A stretch of DNA of 36,109 nucleotides from an uncultured Desulfuromonadales bacterium. Its GTDB lineage: Bacteria > Desulfobacterota > Desulfuromonadia > Desulfuromonadales > Geopsychrobacteraceae. Below are positions 30,006-36,109 of the stretch, one piece after another. The stretch spans positions 1-36,109 of the forward strand of contig CAMYNC010000015.1 in assembly GCA_947259685.1 (NCBI GenBank), given 5' to 3'. Position 1 is the first letter of the stretch. Each line of letters starts with the position of its first letter. The notes below the pieces were generated by a model. It made no database searches. It was not told the origin of the DNA and was given only the letters and a program-made list of their open reading frames with translations. The position numbers and the translations under genes are program-made.

Positions 30006-31061
30006 ATGGCTGAGGGATCCGATCAGGAACGCACAGAATCCGCAACCAGTAAGCGGCGGCAGGATTTTCGCGAAAAGGGGCAGGTGGCGCAGAGCAAAGA
30101 GGTGACCACCGCCGCGCTGATGACCATGTCGTTGCTGCTCTGGGTGTTTTACGCCAAATATTTCTGGGACGATCTGCACCGCCTGATGACCAGTTTATTG
30201 CGGATGCTCGCCGGTTTTCAGCTGACCCCGCTGAGTGTCCTCAATCTGCTCTGGGAGATGGGACTGGTGCTTGGCAGCCTGCTTTGGCCGGTCTTCGGCC
30301 TGACCCTGCTGGTCGGCTTTTTCTCTTCCTTCCTCCAGGTTGGCCCCCTGCTCAGCTTCAAATCGTTCGAACCGGATATCAGTAAGTTCAATCCGATCAA
30401 GGGGATGGCCAAATTTGTCTCCAAGCGTTCGGCAGTCGAATTGATCAAGTCGCTGGCCAAGGTCTCTTTGATCGGTTTTGTCGCTTACAAAACCGTCAGC
30501 AACGAATTCGCCAGCGCGATTTCCCTGGTGAACCTCGACCTCAATCAGACCCTGATCTTTCTGGCCGAGACCGCCTATCTGGTGATGGCCAAGACCTGCG
30601 GTATCCTGATCATCCTTGCGGTCATTGACTACTACTTCAGCAAGTATGAGATGGAGCAGAAGATGAAAATGACCAAGCAGGAGATCAAGGAAGAATTCAA
30701 GGAGACTGAAGGGGATCCGGCAGTCAAGTCGCGGATACGTTCGATGCAAATGCAAATGGCGCGGAAACGGATGATGGCCGAAGTTCCCAATGCCGATGTC
30801 ATTGTCACTAACCCGACCCACCTGTCGGTGGCGATCGCCTACGATCGCGAAAGCATGGAGGCACCGCAGATCCTCGCCAAAGGGGCCGATCATCTGGCTT
30901 TTCGCATCCGCGAAATTGCCCGCGAACATAAGGTGCCGGTGCTGGAAAACAAGCCGGTGGCACGGGCTTTGTACACGTTAGAGGTCGGGGAGCAGGTTCC
31001 CGAAGAAATGTTCAAGGCCGTCGCTGAAATTCTGGCCTATGTTTACAGCCTTAAGCGTTGA
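30006..31061 (+). CDS. flhB: Flagellar export switch protein FlhB
   Basis: A 351-aa export-gate protein that switches secretion from hook to filament substrates. The N-terminus has SDQERTESATSKRRQDFREKGQVAQSKE; four TM helices span about residues 35-215. The cytoplasmic autocleavage site NPTH is present, with Asn269-Pro270 as the scissile pair, inside NADVIVTNPTHLSVAIAYD. The C-terminal FlhBcc domain follows. ATG 30006 follows GGAGGT, which abuts the repeat element. No defects. Confidence 0.97.
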   Translation: MAEGSDQERTESATSKRRQDFREKGQVAQSKEVTTAALMTMSLLLWVFYAKYFWDDLHRLMTSLLRMLAGFQLTPLSVLNLLWEMGLVLGSLLWPVFGLTLLVGFFSSFLQVGPLLSFKSFEPDISKFNPIKGMAKFVSKRSAVELIKSLAKVSLIGFVAYKTVSNEFASAISLVNLDLNQTLIFLAETAYLVMAKTCGILIILAVIDYYFSKYEMEQKMKMTKQEIKEEFKETEGDPAVKSRIRSMQMQMARKRMMAEVPNADVIVTNPTHLSVAIAYDRESMEAPQILAKGADHLAFRIREIAREHKVPVLENKPVARALYTLEVGEQVPEEMFKAVAEILAYVYSLKR

Positions 31062-31124
31062 TAAGAATTTGAAATTACAGGTTAAAAATACTCTTTCAGC
31101 CTCGCATCAGGCAAGCCAAAAGCT

Positions 31125-31139
31125 TGACAGACGCTGTCA
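31125..31139. promoter_or_regulatory. Palindrome upstream of flhA
   Basis: TGACAG-ACG-CTGTCA (31125-31139) is a perfect inverted repeat in the 102-bp flhB-flhA gap, 24 bp before the ATG. Its left arm begins with TTGACA, a -35-like word, but no -10 follows at suitable spacing. It may be an operator or a small RNA hairpin. Confidence 0.35.
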
Positions 31140-31163
31140 GAATTCAGGCTTTAAGGAGCAACA

Positions 31164-33257
31164 ATGGCAACTGTAGATGGGTTCATGAACCGAGACTGGC
31201 GCGATTTAATTTTGCGCAGCGATGTTCTGGTCGCATTCGGCATGGTGTTAATTCTGATGCTGATGATCCTGCCGGTGCCGCCGATGTTACTCGATATCTT
31301 TTTGTCGCTTAATATTACCATCGGTCTGCTGATCCTGATCATTGCCCTCTACACGACCCGAGCCCTCGATTTTGCCATCTTTCCCAGTGTGTTGCTGATT
31401 ACCACTCTGTTCCGTTTGTCACTGAATGTCGCTTCGACCCGGTTGATCCTGCTGCGCGGAGATGAAGGCCCGAGTGCCGCCGGTAGTGTCATCCAATCCT
31501 TTGGCCAGTTTGTCGTCGGCGGCAATTACGTGGTCGGAATCGTCATCTTTATCATCCTGGTGCTGATCAACTTTATGGTTATCACCAAGGGTGCCGGGCG
31601 GGTGGCTGAAGTGGCCGCCCGTTTTACCCTCGATGCCATGCCTGGCAAGCAGATGGCCATCGATGCCGATCTGAACGCCGGTTTGATCGATGAAGAACAG
31701 GCGCGTAGCCGCCGCGAAGAGATCTCCTCGGAATCCGATTTTTTCGGCGCCATGGATGGTGCCAGTAAGTTTGTCAAAGGGGATGCCATCGCCGGGATCA
31801 TTATTACCCTGATCAATATCGGCGCTGGTTTTATTATCGGCGTCATGCAAAAAGGGATGCCGATGGCTGAAGCGGCAGCCAACTATACGATTCTCACCGT
31901 TGGTGACGGTCTGGTCGGCCAGATCCCGGCGCTGATCATCTCCACCGGCGCCGGTATCATGGTCACCCGAACCGCCGGTGATGAGGACTTCGGTTCTGAG
32001 ATGAAGCGGCAGTTTTCTGTTCATCCACGGGCATTGTGGGTCGTCTCCGGCATCCTCTTTACCTTCGCCATGATACCAGGGTTGCCAAATCTCCCCTTCT
32101 TTGTGCTAGCCGTGACCCTCGGGGTCATCGCTTACCGGGTGCAGAAAGCCAAGGAGGCTGCCCCCTTGAGTGACGAGCTGAGTTCACAGGCTGCGGATGT
32201 CCCGCAATTAACCGATGAGAACTATGAAGGAATGCTCAGCGTTGATCTGCTTGAAATGGAGGTCGGCTACGGGCTGATTCCGCTGGTTGATGCGACTCAA
32301 GATGGCGAGCTGTTGCCGCGGATTAAATCGATCCGTCGGCAGTTCGCTCTGGATATGGGCTTTATCGTCCCTCCTGTGCATATCAAGGATAACCTGCAGC
32401 TCAAGCCGAATGAGTACGCCATCGTCCTCAAGGGGGTGAAAATTGGTGGCGGTGAGCTCCTGCCCGGCCATTTCATGGCGATGAACCCCGGCACGGCGAC
32501 CGAAACCATGAAGGGGATTGCCACCACCGAACCGGCCTTCGGTCTGCCGGCCACCTGGATTTCCGAGGACAAGAAGGAACGGGCGCAGATTTCCGGCTAC
32601 ACGGTGGTCGATAACACTACCGTGGTCGCCACCCACCTCAGCGAACTGATTAAGCAGCATGGACATGAGCTGCTCGGTCGTCAGGAGACTCAGAACCTGC
32701 TCGATAACCTGGCCAAGGAGTATCCGAAGCTGGTCGAGGAGCTGGTGCCGAACCTGCTGAGCCTCGGAATTGTTATGCGCGTCCTCCAGAACCTGCTGCG
32801 GGAAGGGGTCTCGGTGCGTGACCTTAGAACAATTTTAGAAACATTGGCTGATTGGGCACCGGTTGTGCAAGATCCAGATCAACTGACAGAACATGTCCGG
32901 GCAATTCTGGCCCGGTCGATCAGTAACAGCTATAGCGAGGATGGACAGGTGCTGGAAGTGATGACCTTTGATCGCGACGTCGAAACCCAGATTCAGGAAG
33001 CGCTGCACACCACGGAGCAAGGGGCTTACCTGGCCCTTGAGCCAGGGTTCGCCCAGGCGCTGATCAACAGCCTGAGTGAGAGCATGCAGAACTTTGCCGG
33101 CTCGGCAGCAGTCCTGCTCTGCACGCCAACAATCCGACTGCATGTCAAAAGGTTGACCGAACGCTACCTGCCCGGCCTGGCCATCATTTCCCACAATGAG
33201 ATCGCTCCTCACTTGAAGGTGCGGTCGGTCGGAACGGTGACTGTCAATGTTGGTTAG
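31164..33257 (+). CDS. flhA: Flagellar export gate protein FlhA
   Basis: A 697-aa export-gate protein with eight predicted TM helices in the first ~330 residues and a large cytoplasmic domain that forms the nonameric substrate-docking ring. The FHIPEP-family signature is clear: FPSVLLITTLFRLSLNVASTRLIL, then KGAGRVAEVAARFTLDAMPGKQMAIDADLNAGLIDEEQARSRR. The cytoplasmic part contains GYGLIPLVD and LLGRQETQNLLDNLAKEYPKLVEELVP. ATG 31164 follows AAGGAG. It overlaps flhF by 11 nt. Complete, typical length. Confidence 0.98.
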   Translation: MATVDGFMNRDWRDLILRSDVLVAFGMVLILMLMILPVPPMLLDIFLSLNITIGLLILIIALYTTRALDFAIFPSVLLITTLFRLSLNVASTRLILLRGDEGPSAAGSVIQSFGQFVVGGNYVVGIVIFIILVLINFMVITKGAGRVAEVAARFTLDAMPGKQMAIDADLNAGLIDEEQARSRREEISSESDFFGAMDGASKFVKGDAIAGIIITLINIGAGFIIGVMQKGMPMAEAAANYTILTVGDGLVGQIPALIISTGAGIMVTRTAGDEDFGSEMKRQFSVHPRALWVVSGILFTFAMIPGLPNLPFFVLAVTLGVIAYRVQKAKEAAPLSDELSSQAADVPQLTDENYEGMLSVDLLEMEVGYGLIPLVDATQDGELLPRIKSIRRQFALDMGFIVPPVHIKDNLQLKPNEYAIVLKGVKIGGGELLPGHFMAMNPGTATETMKGIATTEPAFGLPATWISEDKKERAQISGYTVVDNTTVVATHLSELIKQHGHELLGRQETQNLLDNLAKEYPKLVEELVPNLLSLGIVMRVLQNLLREGVSVRDLRTILETLADWAPVVQDPDQLTEHVRAILARSISNSYSEDGQVLEVMTFDRDVETQIQEALHTTEQGAYLALEPGFAQALINSLSESMQNFAGSAAVLLCTPTIRLHVKRLTERYLPGLAIISHNEIAPHLKVRSVGTVTVNVG

Positions 33258-34605
33258 AAAATTTGAAGCAGAGGATATGGCGGCAGCCCTCAAGCAGGTC
33301 AAGGAGACCCTGGGTGCTGAGGCACTGATTCTTTCCACTCGCACCCTGCGTAAAAAGGGTTTGGGCGTTCTAGGGAAGCAGACCATTGAGGTGACGGCAG
33401 CGATCGAATCTCCAGCGATGAAAGCATCATCCGCTAGGGCGGCTGTCGAGCCCGCGGCCAAGCCGCTCGGCAAGGTGGCGGTCAGCAAGCGGATTCCGGC
33501 AGCTTATAGGGGCAACCTAGAGGTGCGGGAAGATGAGCCGTTAACCGTGCCGCCCCCAGCGCCGAGATCGCAACCGGTGGAATTGCGCAGCAATCCCTTG
33601 GAAGAAGAAGTTCAGAGTTTGCGCACCCAGCTTGAATCGCAGGATGTCGGCCAGCTCAAAGATGAACTGGAGCAGCTCAAGGGGATGATCAAGCAAATGA
33701 CCGCAACGCCTCCCCAGGCGCCGGTGACCGCAGCTCCACAGCAGTTTGACCGGGCCGCTTGGCATGCCGCGACTTCGGCACAGCAGAACATCCAGCCCAG
33801 CTATGAATTATCCGCTTTGACCGTTCTGCTGGAGTGCGGCCTCGCCAATGGTACGGCCACCGCCATCGCCCGCCTGGCCGGAGAAAAACTGAACGAACTG
33901 CAAATTGAGGACCCTCAACTCTGCCGGGAACTGCTTATCAGCACCCTGGCCGATTGGGTGCCGACCAGCGGGCCGATCTGGCAGCCGGGTGAAACGCAGA
34001 AAAAAGTCGCATTGATCGGTCCGACCGGCGTCGGCAAGACCACAACCATCGCCAAACTGGCCGCCGAGGCAATTACCAAAGGTGGTGCCCGGGTGGCACT
34101 GGTGACGATCGATACCTACCGCATTGCTGCAGTTGAGCAGCTAAAGGTCTATGGCGACATTATGGGTTTACCAGTCGAAGTGGTGATTTCTCCCGATCAG
34201 TTGCAGGAGGCCTTTGCCCGGCACCGTGACAAGGACCTGATCTTGATCGATACCGCCGGGCGCAGTCCGCGCGATCATGAACGAGTCGCCGAACTGGCCG
34301 AATTTCTTGGCGATGATGAACAGGTGGAGAACTGCCTGGTTCTCGCTGCCCCAACTGATGAACGCGTACAGCAGCAGACCTTGGAAGCCTTCAAGGTGCT
34401 ACCGATCTCCCGGCTGATTTACACCAAACTGGATGAAACCGATAGCTGCGGCGCATTGATCAATATTCCAACCCGTTCCAACCTGCCGCTGGCCTACCTG
34501 ACCAACGGCCAGCAGGTTCCGGAAGATCTGTTGCTGGCGGAGCCAACCAGGGTTGCCGAGTTGGTGATGGGCAATGACAGTGACTCACGGAGGATGGCTG
34601 TATGA
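33247..34605 (+). CDS. flhF: Flagellar placement GTPase FlhF
   Basis: A 452-aa SRP-type GTPase that marks the pole for flagellum assembly. The basic N-terminus begins LVRKFEAEDMAAALKQVKETLGAEALILSTR. A Pro/Ala-rich linker with a short coiled coil follows, then the NG domain. G1 is GPTGVGKTT (Lys264); IDTYRIAAVEQLKVYG and LILIDTAGRSPRD are G2/G3-type motifs; TKLDETDSCGA is G4. Together with FlhG it controls number and position, suggesting polar flagellation. The start is inside the flhA 3' end (11-nt overlap) and its stop overlaps flhG by 4 nt. Confidence 0.96.
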   Translation: MLVRKFEAEDMAAALKQVKETLGAEALILSTRTLRKKGLGVLGKQTIEVTAAIESPAMKASSARAAVEPAAKPLGKVAVSKRIPAAYRGNLEVREDEPLTVPPPAPRSQPVELRSNPLEEEVQSLRTQLESQDVGQLKDELEQLKGMIKQMTATPPQAPVTAAPQQFDRAAWHAATSAQQNIQPSYELSALTVLLECGLANGTATAIARLAGEKLNELQIEDPQLCRELLISTLADWVPTSGPIWQPGETQKKVALIGPTGVGKTTTIAKLAAEAITKGGARVALVTIDTYRIAAVEQLKVYGDIMGLPVEVVISPDQLQEAFARHRDKDLILIDTAGRSPRDHERVAELAEFLGDDEQVENCLVLAAPTDERVQQQTLEAFKVLPISRLIYTKLDETDSCGALINIPTRSNLPLAYLTNGQQVPEDLLLAEPTRVAELVMGNDSDSRRMAV

Positions 34606-35498
34606 TGAGCAGTTTGGATCAAGCAGGAACCCTGCGCAGCATGCGCGATCAGCTCGATGGCGCAGCTGGTGAAATAAATATGCCGGCCACCCGGGTGCTG
34701 TCGGTGACCAGCGGTAAAGGGGGCGTCGGGAAGACTGCAGTGGTCTCCAATATCGCGGTGAGCCTGGCCAAGCGGGGAAAAAAAATCCTGATTATCGATG
34801 CTGACCTGGGTCTGGCAAATGTCGATGTGGTGCTCGGTCTGGCACCGCAGTACAACCTGAACCATTTTTTCAACGGCGAACGCAGCCTCGAAGAAGTGAT
34901 GGTCGAAGGACCCTACGGGCTGAAAATATTGCCGGCTGGTTCCGGTGTCCAGCAGTACACCAGGCTTGATGGCCAGTTGAAAATGCGCCTGATCGAATCC
35001 CTCGATGCGCTGACCGAGCACTTCGATCTGGTGCTGATCGATACCGAGGCTGGGATCTCCGACAATGTCACTTATTTCAACGTCGCCGCCCAGGATATCC
35101 TGGTGGTCACTACCCCCGAGCCGACCGCTATCACCGATGCCTACGCGCTGATGAAGCTGCTCTCCACCCAGTACCACCAGAAGCGTTTTCTGCTGACCGT
35201 CAATTCGGTCCGCGAAGCGGATGAGGGGCTGGATGTGTTCGAAAAGCTCACCATGGTCTCCGGGCGCTACCTGGATATCTTCCTTGATTACCTCGGCTGC
35301 ATCCCTTTCGATCGCAAAATGCACGAATCGGTACGCCAACAGCAGGTGATGGTCGACCTCTACCCCGACCATAAGGTCGCTAAAGCATTCACCGGCCTGG
35401 CGGCGACCCTGATTGAGACACCGACCAATACCCAGGCGCAAGGGACCCTGCAGTTCTTCTGGAAGCAATTTCTTGCTGCCGACACGGAGGCAGGCTGA
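34602..35498 (+). CDS. flhG: Flagellar number regulator FlhG (FleN/YlxH), MinD-like ATPase
   Basis: A 298-aa MinD/ParA-type ATPase. The N-terminus carries DQAGTLRSM, the DQAxxLR motif that activates the FlhF GTPase. The deviant Walker A is SGKGGVGKTAVVSNIA; LIIDADLGLANVDVVLGL and LVLIDTEAGIS are the other ATPase motifs. A C-terminal amphipathic stretch (VAKAFTGLAATLI) could serve as membrane targeting. It limits flagellar number by antagonising FlhF and, in several bacteria, the sigma-54 activator. Coupled to flhF by a 4-nt overlap and to fliA by a 1-nt overlap. Confidence 0.95.
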   Translation: MMSSLDQAGTLRSMRDQLDGAAGEINMPATRVLSVTSGKGGVGKTAVVSNIAVSLAKRGKKILIIDADLGLANVDVVLGLAPQYNLNHFFNGERSLEEVMVEGPYGLKILPAGSGVQQYTRLDGQLKMRLIESLDALTEHFDLVLIDTEAGISDNVTYFNVAAQDILVVTTPEPTAITDAYALMKLLSTQYHQKRFLLTVNSVREADEGLDVFEKLTMVSGRYLDIFLDYLGCIPFDRKMHESVRQQQVMVDLYPDHKVAKAFTGLAATLIETPTNTQAQGTLQFFWKQFLAADTEAG

Positions 35499-36109
35499 TG
35501 ATTCCGACGACCGGTTATGGGCTGCCTGGAGCGGCAGAACGCGAAAAGATGATCGAGAACCACCTGACCCTGGTCGACTTTCTGGTTGATCGGATGATGA
35601 CCCAGGTACCGGCCTTCGTCAGCCGTGATGATATCCGCAGCGCCGCACTGATGGGCCTGATGGATGCAGCGAACCGCTTCGATCCACGCCGCGGGGTCTT
35701 GTTCAAGACCTTTGCCGAGCGCCGGATTCGTGGTGCGGTGTTCGATGAAGTGCGGCGGATGGACTGGTTCTCCCGCTCGCTGCGGGAAAAGCAGTCCCGC
35801 CTCAACAGAGCCGGTGAAGAGTTGGCAAAAAAGCTTGGCCGGGCCCCTGAAGACACCGAGGTTGCCGAAGAACTGCAGATGGAACTGGAGGATTTCCGTG
35901 AGCTGCAACTGCAAGTCAGCCAGCTCGGCTTTGTCAGCCTGGATGAAAACCTCGATGAGGATAATGATCGCGGCAAAAGTTTTATTGATAACCTCGAGGA
36001 TACTGCCCAGCCCAGCGTTCAGGATCGAATCGAAGCCAATGAACTGACCCAGGAACTGGCTGGCTACCTGGAGCTGTTGTCGGAAAAAGAGCGGCTGGTG
36101 ATCGCCCTG
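35498..36109 (+). CDS. fliA: Flagellar sigma factor FliA (sigma-28), truncated by the window edge
   Basis: The first 204 codons of an RNA polymerase sigma factor of the FliA/WhiG type, which transcribes late flagellar genes. ATG 35498 shares one base with the flhG stop. Region 2 has MIENHLTLVDFLVDRM, DDIRSAALMGLMDAANRFDPRRGVLFKTFAERRIRGAVFDEVRRMDWFSRSLREK; region 3 has RLNRAGEELAKKLGRAPEDTEVAEEL. Region 4 starts at LLSEKERLVIAL and is cut at 36109. About 40-50 residues are missing. There is no stop codon inside the window. Its likely regulator, FlgM, is not in view. Confidence 0.96.
   Translation, partial: MIPTTGYGLPGAAEREKMIENHLTLVDFLVDRMMTQVPAFVSRDDIRSAALMGLMDAANRFDPRRGVLFKTFAERRIRGAVFDEVRRMDWFSRSLREKQSRLNRAGEELAKKLGRAPEDTEVAEELQMELEDFRELQLQVSQLGFVSLDENLDEDNDRGKSFIDNLEDTAQPSVQDRIEANELTQELAGYLELLSEKERLVIAL

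Noticed and set aside
28849..30929. Two long minus-strand frames opposite fliQ/fliR and flhB
   Set aside because: Low-complexity His/Gln/Asp-rich shadows of well-recognised membrane protein genes.
31124..31152. TTGACA upstream of flhA as a sigma-70 -35 element
   Set aside because: No acceptable -10 at 16-19 bp; the word is better explained as one arm of the palindrome.

Overview
The window looks like a chromosomal segment of a motile, GC-rich, Gram-negative anaerobe of the Desulfuromonadales (Geobacter/Desulfuromonas/Pelobacter) type. The evidence is the order and content of the flagellar cluster, two sigma-54 type (-24/-12) promoters in front of flagellar genes, a leucine-dehydrogenase-type amino-acid dehydrogenase, and housekeeping families common in that order. 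No 16S gene is present, so the placement is an inference.

Region 1 (1-1560): a tRNA-Ala(CGC) with a downstream hairpin, then a more AT-rich stretch with a possible gene remnant. A MntA/HepT nucleotidyltransferase-HEPN toxin-antitoxin pair follows. Its HEPN half is broken by a frameshift and also lacks the arginine of the RX4H motif. A DUF309 gene closes the region. This resembles an eroded island edge next to a tRNA.

Region 2 (1560-10120), metabolic and regulatory genes: an orphan triple-PAS membrane histidine kinase (minus strand); a ~640-bp gap with inverted repeats and a candidate short ORF whose Shine-Dalgarno is sequestered; a compact plus-strand run of DUF2905, NimA-like FMN protein, double-Gate membrane protein and dihydrofolate reductase; a Leu/Glu-type dehydrogenase; a convergent minus-strand pair (thiamine-binding protein, O-methyltransferase); and a stand-alone 82-aa protein with its own promoter-like -10, a strongly structured leader and a textbook terminator.

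Region 3 (10262-24053), flagellar operon A: a sigma-54 promoter, a secreted TPR protein, then flgB-flgC-fliE-fliF-fliG-fliH-fliI-fliJ-motE-like-fliK-flgD-TIGR02530 protein-flgE, ending at an intrinsic terminator. It encodes the rod, MS-ring, C-ring base, export ATPase and hook. A cluster of three hairpins (REP-like) sits between fliE and fliF.

Region 4 (24140-36109, continuing past the edge), flagellar operon B: a near-perfect sigma-54 promoter, then motA-motB-fliL-fliM-fliN-fliO-fliP-fliQ-fliR-flhB-flhA-flhF-flhG-fliA (partial). It encodes stator, switch, export gate, the placement/number GTPase-ATPase pair and the class-3 sigma factor. Many genes overlap by 1-11 nt, implying translational coupling. 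A 120-bp imperfect inverted-repeat element separates fliR from flhB, and a short palindrome lies before flhA.

The window is largely a well-known flagellar locus. The least explained items are the pseudoknot-capable leader of the 82-aa gene (9750-9838), the self-sequestered short ORF at 4570-4729, the hairpin elements embedded in the operons, and the decayed type VII toxin-antitoxin locus.
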